From positions 79,771,980 to 79,835,979 of the forward strand of contig CP136063.1 of NCBI GenBank assembly GCA_032622095.1: a stretch of 64,000 nt of DNA. Direction: 5' to 3'. A model generated the notes under the pieces. It was not told the origin of the DNA and ran no database searches. It saw only the letters and a program-made list of their open reading frames with translations. A program made the translations under genes and the position numbers. Below, piece after piece: positions 12,801 to 21,449 of the stretch. The DNA is from Siphonodentalium dalli. Its lineage: Eukaryota; Mollusca; Scaphopoda; Gadilida; Siphonodentaliidae. The stretch's first letter is position 1. Each line of letters starts with the position of its first letter.

Positions 12801-12824
12801 GATATGCAACTGACTGAGTTATAA
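674..12824 (+). CDS. Type I cytokine receptor-like transmembrane protein (gp130/Domeless type), 5' part outside window
   Basis: This is a spliced gene with exons 674-845, 3905-4063, 6471-6626, 7586-7676, 8439-8523, 9760-9843 and 11880-12824, all with AG/GT borders and compatible phases (1,1,1,2,0,0). The joined frame gives about 563 residues and a TAA stop. In order it reads: the second half of one fibronectin III domain (YDSYIFGISTIYDSD..GLTW), a complete fibronectin III domain split over two exons (start PPENLFLVAANGNIELKW, end LERGNEYQFRVAARTRSGNS), a ~23-residue transmembrane helix, a Box1-like LPPLPKGE soon after the membrane, and a ~370-residue tail with about 20 tyrosines. This is the layout of gp130/LIFR/Domeless receptors, which bind cytokines and signal through JAK and STAT. 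The assignment to that group is inference from layout and the aromatic/GLTW pattern. The ligand-binding domains and any WSXWS motif would lie upstream of the window. No YxxQ motif occurs in the tail. Other fibronectin III receptors remain possible. Confidence 0.8.
866..1322. mobile_element. Family F5 TTAA-flanked element 20 bp past a splice donor
   Basis: A 457-bp element starts TTAAAGGCCCACTTAAT and ends in the inverted copy, with the AATTTTCGA inner TIR also conserved. TTAA at both ends suggests a piggyBac-like MITE. Inside is a shorter hairpin (AATAACTCTAT.. with its complement near 1085). It lies only 20 bp after the exon's GTAAGC. Related copies are at ~5645 and 63837. Confidence 0.65.
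1370..2275 (-). repeat. Family F6 diverged tandem repeat, about 190-bp monomers
   Basis: Recurring blocks in the reverse orientation carry the same string of motifs: CATATGAAGTTTGG, (A/G)TGTGGNCTGCAGGGTGTGCC, AATCCAAGATGGCTGCC and GATGGGAGCCATCAA. About five degenerate units. Other tracts of F6 are at 19130-19770 and 28190-29270. No coding capacity. Confidence 0.6.
2283..2654. mobile_element. Family F1 element with inner hairpins
   Basis: Begins TTAACCCTTTCATGATGGG, contains the GCTGGTGCAGCATTAA block, then a second CCCTTTCAGTGCCA start (a nested end), two GCATTCTCTTA hairpins, and the ACTCCAGTCATGAAGGGG tail. The right TTAA has decayed to TCAA. Confidence 0.6.
2693..3874. mobile_element. 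Non-autonomous hAT-like transposon with 8-bp target duplication
   Basis: The element spans 2701-3866 (1,166 bp). Its left end is TAGTGATGTACCGATTATCG and its right end, read in complement, is TAGTGATGTAACGATAC. It is bracketed by exact 8-bp copies of TTCATAAC at 2693-2700 and 3867-3874. An 8-bp duplication and TAGTGATGTA-type ends are hAT hallmarks. Subterminal regions are packed with TATCGGTATCGG motifs, probably transposase-binding sites. No transposase frame is seen; the longest open frames (~70-90 codons) look random. It sits in an intron of the receptor gene. Confidence 0.88.
3905..4063 (+). CDS. Receptor exon: N-terminal half of the membrane-proximal fibronectin III domain
   Basis: Acceptor TTTTCTAATTCAG, donor TCAG|GTACAT. 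159 nt, phase 1 at both ends. Shows the P-P-x-N-L start, the IELKW strand-B tryptophan, and strand C/C' SSYVIRYCVL..KKC. Two cysteines could pair within the domain. Confidence 0.85.
4083..4514. mobile_element. Family F4 TTAA-flanked foldback element
   Basis: Starts TTAAAGGTACTCAATC and ends GATTGAGTATCTTTAA. The whole element is a long imperfect palindrome with arms carrying ATTACTATTTCTTTGGC, GATTCGAGTCGAGGAACC and GATCAGATATTGA blocks. 432 bp. The TTAA ends suggest a piggyBac-type target site. It lies 20 bp after the 4063 splice donor. Confidence 0.65.
4596..5015. repeat. Family F3 palindromic repeat
   Basis: Arms of the type CAGAATGAGGTCCCCAGAGG and GTGAATTTAGTGATGCTA meet head to head at about 4915-4995 as a near-perfect 80-bp palindrome. 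A degraded partner arm lies at 4612-4700, with the AGGCCTCATCT and GAAGTTCCC blocks between. Non-coding. Copies also near 11.25, 14.1, 16.5 and 32 kb. Confidence 0.6.
5115..5480 (-). repeat. Family F7 dispersed repeat, inverted partner of 31076-31405
   Basis: About 340 bp match 31076-31405 in inverted orientation with few differences. The region includes the conserved block around GACCTGCATTTAGTTAGAGA and the GGCTGCCATTCAGCCAATCA block. No open frame of interest. Confidence 0.65.
5645..6085. repeat. Family F5 element, degenerate
   Basis: Starts ATTAAAGGCGCACTTAATTT and carries the same inner CATATTATATACCATTT, CAACTTATCCGG-like and AATAACTCTAT hairpin blocks as 866-1322. The right terminus is eroded (GTTGCCTTTAA). 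Confidence 0.5.
6354..6417 (+). repeat. Family F2 fragment
   Basis: Short remnant of the Tc1/mariner-like F2 arm: TCAGGATTTAGTTGGAAATA through CATTCATCGGAAAGC. It ends about 50 bp before the next receptor exon. Confidence 0.55.
6471..6626 (+). CDS. Receptor exon: C-terminal half of the membrane-proximal fibronectin III domain
   Basis: Acceptor TACATTCCAG, donor GAAG|GTTTGT. 156 nt, phase 1 both ends. Strand E-F-G pattern YELENLERGNEYQFRVAAR followed by SGNSLFSEP is textbook fibronectin III. No WSXWS, as expected for a membrane-proximal domain of the gp130 group. Confidence 0.88.
6627..7585 (+). other. Receptor intron without recognisable elements
   Basis: AT-rich sequence with short TATA-rich runs (around 7050-7130). 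No known repeat family of this window and no convincing exon seen. Confidence 0.5.
7586..7676 (+). CDS. Receptor exon: transmembrane segment
   Basis: Acceptor CATTTCCAG, donor GCAG|GTGGGT; enters in phase 1, leaves in phase 2. Encodes an acidic stalk (DPGFEDYIE), then LIIVVSAVFLLAIIISVVCV and Cys-Arg, a clear single-pass helix with a basic stop-transfer side. Confidence 0.88.
7677..8438 (+). other. Receptor intron with long poly-C tract
   Basis: Contains an uninterrupted C run of roughly 20 or more bases near 7857-7880 and several T runs. No repeat family or exon recognised. Confidence 0.5.
8439..8523 (+). CDS. Receptor exon: juxtamembrane Box1-like segment
   Basis: Acceptor GTTCATCCAG, donor GAA|GTGAGT. 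Encodes SLKHMQKKCTHVRTEATIG followed by ELPPLPKGE. The proline pair with flanking hydrophobics, about 20 residues from the membrane, fits a Box1 JAK-binding motif. This function is inferred from position and pattern. Confidence 0.78.
8524..9084 (+). other. Intron stretch without recognised family
   Basis: Ordinary AT-rich intron. One AACCAAGATGGCCACCAAGG block near 8837-8856 belongs to the recurrent GATGGCNNCC motif noted among the findings. Confidence 0.4.
9085..9235 (-). repeat. Family F1 element, half copy
   Basis: In inverted orientation it carries the F1 hairpin, the GCTGCACCAGCGCAGCTCCC block and the terminal ATCATGAAAGGGTTAA. The other half is missing. Confidence 0.6.
9286..9454. mobile_element. 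Family F2 Tc1/mariner-like foldback MITE, internally deleted
   Basis: TA-CAGTAATGCCCTAAATAA at the left and its complement ending ACTG-TA at the right. The two arms are unequal: the second arm lacks the GGATTTAGTCGGAAATA part. TA target duplication and CAGT ends fit Tc1/mariner-type elements. Confidence 0.68.
9760..9843 (+). CDS. Receptor exon: cytoplasmic segment
   Basis: Acceptor TTTTTTCCCCCCAG, donor TAT|GTGAGT; 84 nt, phase 0 both ends. Encodes SFTYSHHHQDDYYSDVKDLP followed by TDTLIPGY, acidic with four tyrosines. It could hold a Box2-like region but no clear motif is visible. Confidence 0.75.
9886..10915. mobile_element. PIF/Harbinger-like non-autonomous element with TAA target duplication
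   Basis: Element 9889-10912 (1,024 bp) begins GTGCCACCGCACACGCTGCG and ends in the inverted copy. The ~53-bp TIRs match at nearly all positions. TAA stands on both sides, and a 3-bp TWA duplication is typical of PIF/Harbinger. An F4 foldback (about 10035-10475) is nested inside. No transposase frame. It begins 43 bp after the 9843 splice donor. Confidence 0.75.
11028..11140 (+). repeat. Family F2 MITE, single arm
   Basis: TA-CAGTAATGCTCTAAGTAA followed by the complete left arm to CGGAAAGCTCTCA. The facing arm is absent. Such single arms may come from deletion or gene conversion of the hairpin. Confidence 0.6.
11235..11600. repeat. Family F3 palindromic repeat
   Basis: Arms CATCACCAAATTCACCCTCT at ~11256 and GAGGTCCCCAGAGGGTGAA with its complement at ~11503-11575 surround a spacer with TCACCCATTAGTCACCTTGA. 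It ends in the AATGTCAGACAAACTATTTC block. Same architecture as the 32-kb copy. Confidence 0.55.
11610..11824. mobile_element. Family F2 foldback MITE, complete
   Basis: A 215-bp near-perfect palindrome with ends CAGTAATGCCC / GGGCATTACTG. Arms contain ACAGCAGAATTATGGGTAAC and GGCTTGTTGCCATTCAT, with the centre at GAAAGCTCTC. TA follows on the right; the left is TG (mutated). It ends 56 bp before the last receptor exon. Confidence 0.75.
11880..12824 (+). CDS. Receptor last exon: tyrosine-rich cytoplasmic tail and stop
   Basis: Acceptor ATTATATTGTAG. The frame opens AAC TAC TCC GAG and runs 314 codons to TAA. The tail is serine- and asparagine-rich with about 16 tyrosines in short repeated contexts (DGYVSS, SSYMRVS, SAYTQF, TDYVKT, DSYVPN, ETYVPT), and a charged stretch EDIEEVLKKKRELSRKEEL. 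YV(P/K/S)T/S motifs could be SH2-docking sites, which is inferred. YRHI resembles the vertebrate gp130 YRHQ motif but lacks the Gln needed for STAT3 docking. Confidence 0.85.
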   Translation, partial: NYSEEPKKFVYQSNKSKEFTSSKMSLLHISDDNSDTSQKTPPPDNENMDDTYEMSEHPYEDIEEVLKKKRELSRKEELNKKLKMSSDKIDNSAYRHIPQNIYSGNKLTTFNPVKIPRKDDGYVSSGDKSSGVVLDDTSSSYMRVSSCDNLDRSDGSNPSNQISAYTQFGSCGNILTNNPQTDYVKTDNVPSSGFYGFRNLVENYPITHEQKTLPRPGRFVTDGYCPFLEGDKLIGSLPLENSSVTQHGSSSSNSPQSVSVTGGDSYVPNVNILTSTPSTTDSETYVPTKDIIKKLPAEYFKDRKHHPDMQLTEL

Positions 12825-12936
12825 TGATGATATATCAACCCATTCTATACTAAATCAGTTCTCCCATTCAGTTATAAAAGTATACAACGGGGTCTATTAT
12901 TCATTTTGAGAGATGTTAAGGTGATAAAAGCAGACA

Positions 12937-12946
12937 AATAAATAAA
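12937..12946 (+). promoter_or_regulatory. Polyadenylation signals of the receptor gene
   Basis: Two overlapping AATAAA hexamers (12937-12942, 12941-12946), about 115 nt after the stop. A candidate mRNA end lies shortly downstream. Confidence 0.6.
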
Positions 12947-12976
12947 AGTGCAGAAGGAGCCCTATTTATCGAGGGA

Positions 12977-13045
12977 AATGTTCAGATAATAAGTTCAACA
13001 AACGACTTATGGTCGTTTGTTGAACTTATTATTTGAACATTTCCT
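12977..13045. repeat. Perfect-type short hairpin
   Basis: AAATGTTCAGATAATAAGTT and its inverted copy meet around CAAACGACTTATGGTCGTTTG. A partial arm recurs near 30060 (GGAACTTATTATCTAAACAT). It lies just past the receptor poly(A) signal, so it is outside the likely mRNA. Confidence 0.55.
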
Positions 13046-13529
13046 ATAGGATAACTACTCATCAATGATGATATAGTATAGAAAGGGTTAAAGATCCACT
13101 GTCCTATTTGAGTTTCCTTGTTACAACAACAAAAGTATTTCTTCAAAAGCCATGTTGGTGATAAATATTAGTTTATCACCAGTAAATAATCACAACAATA
13201 CGAAGTATCATAGTTGACAAAAAAGTCATATACTAAAAAAAATTCATGGCAATTTGAATGCCAAGCGAGTGTGGTTGACCAATTTAATATATGATGACCC
13301 CCCAGGTTCGAACTAGAATTTCCAAGCATGTGTCATCACAAACGTCTACTTGCATGTGTAATCGCCATGGTGTTATCAATTGTCTATTTTCCTGAATGAA
13401 ATGGATTACTGATTCAGGAATATGTGTAATGTATGTATCTGCACGCCAACTATCACAAGATATAGAGTATACAATCAAATTGGTTCTGGCAATAATTTTC
13501 ATCATGTTTTATTCTGAAAATCATTAATA

Positions 13530-13719
13530 TACAGTAATGCCCTAAGTAATCGACTCCTTAACCACAGCAGAATTATGGGTAACTTTTCAGGATTTAGTCG
13601 GAAATATGGCTTGTTGCCATTCCGATGAATGACAACAAGCCATATTTCCGACTAAATCATGAAAAGTTACCCATAATTCTGCTGTGATTAAGGAGTCGAT
13701 TACTTAGGGCAGTACTGTA
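13530..13719. mobile_element. Family F2 foldback MITE, complete with TA duplication
   Basis: Ends TA-CAGTAATGCCC and GGGCAGTACTG-TA, arms as in the 11610 copy, but the loop is shorter (GAAAGCTCTC lost on both sides). A short F4 fragment (CTCTGAGCTTTGA.. to ..GATCTTTAA) follows at 13720-13834. Confidence 0.72.
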
Positions 13720-14049
13720 GCTCTGAGCTTTGAAAGCTAGGTGACTTCTTCAAATAAAAAAAAGATTTTGTTCTCCTTGCAAGCCAAAGAAATAGTAATT
13801 TTGGGGTCTCAAATCGGAGTGTGGATCTTTAATACATGTATCATCATGATTAGTCCAAGTTTTCTTCGACGAGAATCAGCTAGTGAAATTTGTAGGGATA
13901 TTGTTGGTTTATGTCTAAGTACTGTTGCCTTGCTCTTCTATAGCAGACAAGTGTAAATCACTCGCTCATCTAACTCACCAATGACGGTAATCATATGTCA
14001 CAATTGTGACAGTAAACCGGTTTATTCCATAGAAAGCATTATATTTGTA

Positions 14050-14160
14050 CAAGCCTTGAAATAGGGTGTCTGTCACTATGCGGGGTAGCATCACTAAATT
14101 CACCCTCTGGGGACCTCATTCTGCAAATGACAGACACCCTATTTCAAGGCTTGTATTTGT
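14050..14160. repeat. Family F3 fragment with flanking inverted arms
   Basis: ACAAGCCTTGAAATAGGGTG TCTGTCA at 14049 is mirrored at 14127-14153. Between them is one F3 arm (GCATCACTAAATTCACCCTC). The outer arms mark the true ends of this family's larger unit. Confidence 0.55.
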
Positions 14161-14589
14161 ACTGAACTCCACTAGAGTTTTCTGCTGAAAGTAGCAATTT
14201 AATGTGAAAAATATATTTATCACAATGTTTACATAAATCCAAAAGAAAACAAACTCATTTGACCTTGCGAATGTCATAGCAATTAGGGTATTCTCTAGAT
14301 GTATTAACAAACAGATGTGAAGATATTCCTATTTACATATCATGTGTATAATTTAACACGTCAGTTAGATTATAACACATCATTATGACCGCAAGATCTT
14401 ACTCTTTCCAATAAATGTAGCATTTTGTATTGATTTGCATGATAAAGTCAATTAAAATTAATGAAAAATCCCACCAATGGATCTGTGCATAAGGTCCACA
14501 AAAGAAGAGTGAGCCAACTGTACTTCGATGTAAACCAGTGCTATCCCTACTGATATCACTAGCTGATTTACGTAGAAGAAAACCTGGAC

Positions 14590-14805
14590 TACAGTAATGC
14601 CCTAAATAATCGACTCCTTAACCATAGCAGAATTATGGGTAACTTTTCAGGATTTAGTCGGAAATATGGCTTGTTGCCATTCATTGGAAAGCTATCACTG
14701 AGAGCTTTCCGATGAATGGCAACAAGCCATATTTCCGAATAAATCCTGAAAAATTACCCATAATTCTGCTATGGTTAAGGAGTCGATTATTTAGGGCATT
14801 ACTAT
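14590..14805. mobile_element. Family F2 foldback MITE, complete
   Basis: TA-CAGTAATGCCC left, GGGCATTACTA-TA right, 216 bp with flanks, arms nearly perfect around GAAAGCTATCACTGAGAGCT. Confidence 0.75.
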
Positions 14806-14942
14806 ACATGTATATATAAATTGATATTCACAAAAATTTCATATATGCCAGAATAACTATAGTGCAGTTCTAAATAATGTATTGTGTGAATGTGATAAAA
14901 TGATATTGGATGCTTTAAGTGTGCCGAAATTCTATTATACCT

Positions 14943-15191
14943 TTAACCCTTTCATGATGGGAAGCTGCTCTGGTGCAGCATTAAAAATCCTGTGCCAGTG
15001 CAGTCTCTTATATATGTGAGTCTTCTGTGGGGAGTCTGGCATATATAAGAGAATGCACAGGCTTACAAGGTCAAGGTGCATATTGTTAGGCCAATGTATT
15101 CTCTTGTAAAATGAGAGGCTCCCTGTGGGAGAATGCATTGGCACAGGGTTTTTCGCAAAATTTCAGGAAGCTCCAGTCATGGAACGGTTAA
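14943..15191 (+). mobile_element. Family F1 element, complete
   Basis: 249 bp from TTAACCCTTTCATGATGGG to CAGTCATGGAACGGTTAA, with both inner hairpins. The best complete representative of F1: TTAA at both ends, short CCCTTTCATGA-type TIR, no coding capacity. Confidence 0.7.
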
Positions 15192-16489
15192 TAGGACTGT
15201 ATGAAATTCATCTTGTTGGAATAAAATAAATTTTATTTAAATGTTAATATTTTATAATAACAATATCTCTTAGTTATTTACTTACTGGAACCTATACCTT
15301 CTGAATATAGTTGGAATTTTGATGAGGTCTTTTATGGAAAAGCATGTAAGCCGTTCCTTGTGGCATGCATACAAGTTTGATTGTACATATATGACTAGAC
15401 ACTGGCTACATTGTTCCACTTTGCACGCCATCATGATATGAGAAACCAGTGCAATCCATCCGCCATTATTACATCAACCTGGCTATTTTCAGCATGAGTC
15501 GTGACGTAATAATTTACAACTGGAAATTGCAAATATTCCTCTATACACGTCACTGTAAACAATGAAACTTGAACTGTTTATGTGCTCCGTTTTGCAAAAC
15601 AACTATAAACGGTGATACAAAAGGCTACGTGAAACATCTCAGAAACAAGATGTCTATGTTTAGACAATCTTTTAAAAAGTTTTTGGTTTATTTCAGCTGT
15701 AGTTTATTGCTGTCGGAACCGATCGACTGCAGCCCAAAATGTCAAATAGCAGAGCAATGGATTTTTATAGAGCCAGCATGTAGTCTAGCCTGATTATAAG
15801 CATTACGTCAAGAATATTGCCCTAAAATAATTTAAAGTTATCAACTCATTTGAGTTTGTGATGGACAAAATGACCAGAATGGGTTTTTCCCTGATCTTAG
15901 TAAATTTAACTATATACATGTAATGATGGGATTACACATATTCTACATCAAAGTTTTTTTTGGTTCTTTTTTAAATAAAACGCACAATAATATTCCCAGC
16001 TTTAATAACAGGTGTGGTCACTGACTATATATGCAGTCACTATCGTGTTCAGAGAAATCCATGAAATTAATTTTTCTACGACTCAATCTTTTAGAATGAA
16101 AGTTCTAGACCAAATAAAATCTGCAAATAGCGGCCTGCGTTTGGCTCTTACACAGTAAAATTAAAAAAATACATACAAAGTGACAAATTTATCCTCAAAA
16201 GATTGTTTATTTAGTGATTTGTTTCTCTGAGTATTTCCCACTATTTTGACCTACTCGATATCGGTATAACCTATACCCAATAGTAATTTTTTCAGTCATT
16301 TTGACCTAATCCGTGCAGACAATTATAATCAGACTTGATGCAATACCAACGAATATGTCAAATTAAAACCCACAAGGAGCAGTGAGTACTTGCAGACAAT
16401 GAACTGATGACACAAATTGTACTGTTCACCAGCTACCCTACCGCCAAATTAGGATCCGTGCTCTTCAGGTCTGAACATATGGTGCTGGA
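15192..16489. other. Intergenic, no element recognised
   Basis: AT-rich DNA. Short open frames here show no recognisable domain. No palindrome or family member of this window found. Confidence 0.45.
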
Positions 16490-16605
16490 AATTTGCAGAA
16501 TGAGGTCCCCAGATGGTGAATTTAGTGATGCTACCCCACACTGCAGGCTAGCATCACTAAATTCATCCTCTGGGGACCTCATTCTGCTAAGGCCTCATCT
16601 TCTCT
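16490..16605. repeat. Family F3 palindrome
   Basis: GCAGAATGAGGTCCCCAGAT and its inverted partner to ~16590 around TACCCCACACTGCAGGCTAG. The AAGGCCTCATCTTCTCTAGA continuation matches the 4.9-kb copy. Confidence 0.6.
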
Positions 16606-17002
16606 AGAAAGTATCTTTATTATTCTGAATGATCAAAAACATTTTCGACATGACAGGAATGTTTGGCGATCATATGAATCAGCTGACCATTGGTAACTAT
16701 TAAATAGCGACCAAAGTTTTAAGTTTTCCATTTTACAATATAAACCCCCCCAGAATGTGCATGATTATGAACTACCTACCAAATTCAATCTTTTCTTGAT
16801 GTGTAAATTTGACTGTATGAGGTTAATTGCCTATAGATAGGCAAGGTGATAAAAAGCCAACTGTGCTTGAAAAATGGTTGTGATTGTTTTTATTGTCTTT
16901 TAAAATTTAAGTGTTTCTGTATTAGACCCAGACATAAGAGTTTGTCGTTAAGAAAGCGAGTAAAAGATATAGATTAATAAAAATTTATATATAGAGGATC
17001 TA

Positions 17003-17147
17003 CAACGAGTCCCCAGTTTATAGCGGAATTTACAAAACGAGTCCAGTAAATTAGGTCTGGACCGAGCCTTTGGCGAGGTTCAGACCTAATTTACTGGACG
17101 AGTTTTGTAAATTCCGCTATAAACTGGGGACAAGTTGTAGATTCTAT
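17003..17147. repeat. 145-bp hairpin, unique family
   Basis: CTACAACGAGTCCCCAGTTT through GACCTAATTTACTGGAC forms two almost perfect arms of about 65 bp around CCGAGCCTTTGGCGAGG. Neither arm recurs elsewhere in the window. Confidence 0.65.
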
Positions 17148-18176
17148 TTATTACATGATCCAAAACTTTGACAAAACATTCTTAAATCAACAAATAGGAC
17201 GCAAAACTTAAGATCGGCTTCTATAAGGCATGCGATGACGTTTCACTGAACTATGCATTGTTTGTCCGCGTAAAGAAATAGTCCCAGATAAATAAAGACT
17301 CTTTGGCATATTTAATAGCGTATATTTAATGACATAACTTTTCAAACTCTTTATTCATTATAGTTTGTTGGAAAAATATCGGAAGCCATATTATTTTAAG
17401 ACGTAGCGTACGGAATGTAAACATATGAGAAACCGGAAGTCAAATGTCACCTGGCACTATTTCCTGTTATTAAACGAACGTTTAATATCACAATTTATAG
17501 AATGGGTTTATTGAATGGAATAATGGTAGTATCATGTAATAAAAATAATTATGAAGCATTTAATATGTCACTAGCGATGTGTTCGTTAAAGTGGCACCCT
17601 CATTTTTATTAATATTTTTTGTTTTTTTGTTTTTTACTTAACGACAAGCCCCTGTGCCCTGAGACTTCTACGGCTGAAATGTAGTCACGAGGGTCTAGAC
17701 TAATGTTAATTTCCAGTTATATAAACTTGAACCTGAACAAATCATGCTACATGTCCCACTAATACTGTTGTGTTCCAAATCAATTTGCAGAGCGGAAATC
17801 CTGATAAATTTTAATAAACATGCAGATGGAAATAAACATACATGCAGCTTAAGAAGGTTTGGGGCAAGATCCTAGTGACACCCCCCCCTTATTTGGAACA
17901 CTAGAGGACCCACTAATACTAGGTCAAACAGCATGACATATCAATCAGTTAATCGATTTCAATGTTAGTTGGTTTGTTTATGAAGTTATCACAGGTTTAC
18001 TGTAGATTTAACCCCTGGCCTGGACCCGTGACTAGCCAATGACTGCCTCAACGGTACTCCATCTCATTTTTAAAGTTATGTGTAATATCCTTACAATAAT
18101 TAAATAAAAGACTGATACTTAATTGTGAAATTTGTGAATAATTATGAAAATCTTGCCTCTTGTAACTTCATATATT
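17148..18176. other. Intergenic, no element recognised
   Basis: AT-rich DNA with no gene, palindrome or repeat family seen. Confidence 0.4.
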
Positions 18177-18690
18177 TACATACTAAGTGTTGTCATCACT
18201 AAATCCAGCATTCTGATTGGTCGGCGCCCACGTAGCTAGTTGCAGTTATTTCTCGGTGAATGCGCAATGGCTCATAACACCAAGCTCATAACACCATCGA
18301 TACGTCATTGGATTTGGAAAGACGAACGCGTAATGTTTTGGGCGCATTTGGACTCGCGCAGGATTGACATAATAAATCATCGGGTTTCAATATGAAGAGA
18401 AATTGTTCCTATTAACTTTTGCCAAGGGTGCTATTGGGTATTTTGGCTGTTTTTGTCACGATACACTTTTCGATTTAAATACATTTACAAAAGTGGCTTT
18501 TTCGCTAAATGTATATAAATATAAGGATTAACTGTCATGTGGACTAATTTTATGGAGATGTAACTGTGAGGTAAGTGGTCATAATTTGTATGTAAACCCT
18601 TCGGGTTTTACACAAGTTATGTCCACTTACCTCACGGTTACATCTCCATAAAAACAGTCCACATGACAGTTAATCCTTATGTATTTCCTT
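18177..18690 (+). repeat. Family F8 repeat ending in a 160-bp hairpin
   Basis: A lead part (AGTGTTGTCATCACTAAATC, GATTGGTCGGCGCCCACGT) is followed by a near-perfect foldback at ~18520-18686. Its arms are AAGGATTAACTGTCATGTGG, GGAGATGTAACTGTGAGGTA and the centre AACCCTTCGGGTT. Closely related copies lie at 49438-49949 and 56999-57511, and the lead part also ends the first 4.26-kb unit (45180-45300). Confidence 0.7.
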
Positions 18691-19129
18691 ACAGGCTTCG
18701 CAATCATAATCAGGAATCAAGTGGCGTCAAGAATATGAATACCACAAAATATAAATGGCAGGTTGTTTGAAAATATAAAGAAAACAAAAGCATCGATGGC
18801 CGGTTGCTATTAAAATATAATTTACTGTATAAATGATATTAAATAATTTTAATTCTCAGTTGAAAAATTGCTGTAACTCATGTAAAAATTCCAACCTGGC
18901 TCGTATTTTTGGTTGAGAAACACGCATACCATATTTTATTCAGATCAAATAATCCAAACTGGTATTAATTGGAAATCAAAATGTAATGAAATTGGGCAAA
19001 TTCTAAGTCAAATGAAAGTGTCAATGACACTGTAGCTCAGCTTGGGGAGGCATTGATAATTTTATGCTGAGCGGTCAATAGAATGATAAAAAAAGTTTCA
19101 ATTAAGGGATTGTATCGTGCAGATGGAAT

Positions 19130-19770
19130 TATTTACATTTGAAACATTTCTCCAATAAATGTGGGCTGCAGGGTGTGCCATTGGATTCAAATATGAAATC
19201 CGAGATTGGTGCATTTTTCAGAAAAATTGGGACAGCTCCCATCTAGAGGTCACCCCGAAGAACCATATGAAGTTTGGTGATTATCAGAAGAAGGGATTTG
19301 GCATGTAGGGTGTGCTGAAGGATTTAGTCATGAAAAGAGTAAAATCCACTGGCGGCCATGTTTGCCACTGGTGGCCATGTTTTTCAATTAAATTAGGAAA
19401 CATTTGATGGGTCCCATCTAGTAGTCACCCAGAAGATCCATATGAAGTTTGATGATGATCAAATGAAGGATGTGGTCTGTAGGGTTTGCCAAAGGAGTTA
19501 GTCATGAAAATAGTAAAATCCAAAATGGTTGCCATCGGCCATGTTTCTCAACGAAATTCGGAAAAAAATGATAGCTCCTATTTAGCGGTGATACTAAACA
19601 TGCCTGTAAATTTTTTAATTATTTTTCTGATAAATGCGGGCTGCAGGGTGTGCCATGATTCCAATTGGATATCCAAGATGGCTGCTGGTGGCCATGTTTT
19701 TTAACAAATTTCAGAAAAAATTGTTGGCTTCCATTTAGATGTCATCCCGACAATGGGCATATGACTGACT
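19130..19770 (+). repeat. Family F6 diverged tandem repeat
   Basis: At least three monomers in the direct orientation with CATATGAAGTTTGGTGAT, GTGTGCCA, AGTCATGAAAA, AAATCCAAGATGGCTGCTGG and GGTGGCCATGTTTTTCAA blocks. Spacing is about 180-190 bp. Confidence 0.6.
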
Positions 19771-20399
19771 ATATTCTGCATTCGACGATACTCCATTTGT
19801 GCAGATATACTCAATAGTTTTCTTTAAAGATACGGATGGACTTCACAGTGTGTTTTGCTGTTAAAATAGTCACATCTGTTAGAACTGCCATAGACAGAAA
19901 GAATATTAAAATATAGCCGACTTTGTTCTTATACCTATCGAAATATTGCATACATAGTATGTTATTGTCAAGTTTGTATGCTGTGTTAGTAAACAAAAGC
20001 CATGTTTTGTTACAGTACAGTACGTAAAGAGGATGCGATTATCAAAACACTCAACACCAGGGAGTCCCCACTAATGGAAGTTTGGTTAAAATTTCCACCA
20101 AGTTGTTTACAAGATACCGGCATAGCGGTTGCTAATCCTCACACTCAAGTAGATTTCAGTGTTGAATGGGTCACCTTGAATCGCTCTCCTAAAAAAAATC
20201 GTCATGGTGTTGGGTGTTTTGCTTATCACTCACTATTTACGTGCTGTATATAAACAAACACTCGACTCACACAAAGTGTGTTTTGTGGAAATATCGCATT
20301 CATTCTATCTTTATATCATACTATTACTACATTTTTGAGAAAATGTTCATAATTTGGAAACAGTTATTTCTAAATTATAACCTGTAACTACGGTCATCC
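19771..20399. other. Intergenic, no element recognised
   Basis: Contains an ordinary 83-codon open frame (20002-20253) without recognisable domain. No repeat family seen. Confidence 0.4.
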
Positions 20400-20990
20400 G
20401 TGCCTTTAATATTCTTGCCAAAGGTTCACTCCACAAATCACAATAAGAGCCTTGCTGGGGCGTGGCAAAATACGCCCATGATAATTTCAACCAGCCATAA
20501 TGAGTAATGCATATGCCAAATTTGAAAACAAACATAACTACACATGTATAACTAAAGCTGTCACCCGGAAACCAAAATAATCATCAAATTATGTCAACAA
20601 GGACCATAAGTTCATAACTCTGGTTAAAATAGGCGGATGGAACCCAAATCGAACTTGACCTGTATTTTTATATGAGTAATCCACAAACCAAATTTGAAAA
20701 CAATCAGATAACTAAAACTAAATTTATCACCCGGAAACCAAAATAATTGGCCAATTTGAAGTCGACAAGGACCATAACTCGGGACAAAAATTGGACATGG
20801 AACCCAAATTTGAACTTGACCTATATTTTGGGCTATTAAGCTCACATACCAAATTTCATTCCATTCAGTTCAGACTTACTAAAGTTATCATCCGAAAACG
20901 AAAAAAGCAAATGGACAGACGGATGGATGAACCAATAACATAATATGTTCCATTTTTTCAAAATGGGCATATAAAAAGTATATCAGCGCA
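20400..20990 (-). repeat. Tandem repeat of about 170 bp
   Basis: CACCCGGAAACCAAAATAAT occurs at ~20563 and ~20733 with matching ACAAGGACCATAA, TGGAACCCAAAT and CTTGACCTATATTTT blocks. It ends AAGCAAATGGACAGACGG. ACCAAATTT.. and GGACAGACGG-type units often form the 3' ends of LINE/SINE-like repeats in marine invertebrates, but that link is not shown here. Confidence 0.5.
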
Positions 20991-21449
20991 AATGAAATAT
21001 CAGTATGTTTAGAATCTGCCAATTCTATTTTAACTTGAGGTCATGCCATTCCTGTTTGAAACATGTTTGCTAACCAAGGAGCATGGGTGAAAATGTTGCC
21101 CACTCTCATTTAAAGTTGCGTTGGTAATATCTCTGGTGGTGGTTAAAGTTGCAATGTGATTTTCAATATCTGAGAACCCTGATGTATCCAGATTAAAGGG
21201 ACATGGTCATTTGTGTAGGCCTATGTGCACTATGTGTACGTAATTTTTGGCAAAAACAAAAAATACTATTTTAGTCATAATTGCAAAGTTTAGATTGGAG
21301 AACATCAAACTTCATTCATCAACAGACTATAATACACCATGTGTTCAGGAAAAACTACAGATGGTTGGACTAAGGTATACACCTGTATTCAACATGTTAT
21401 TCCAATGAAGTAGCCATTACCATATATTGGGCACTGAAATTATCACCCT

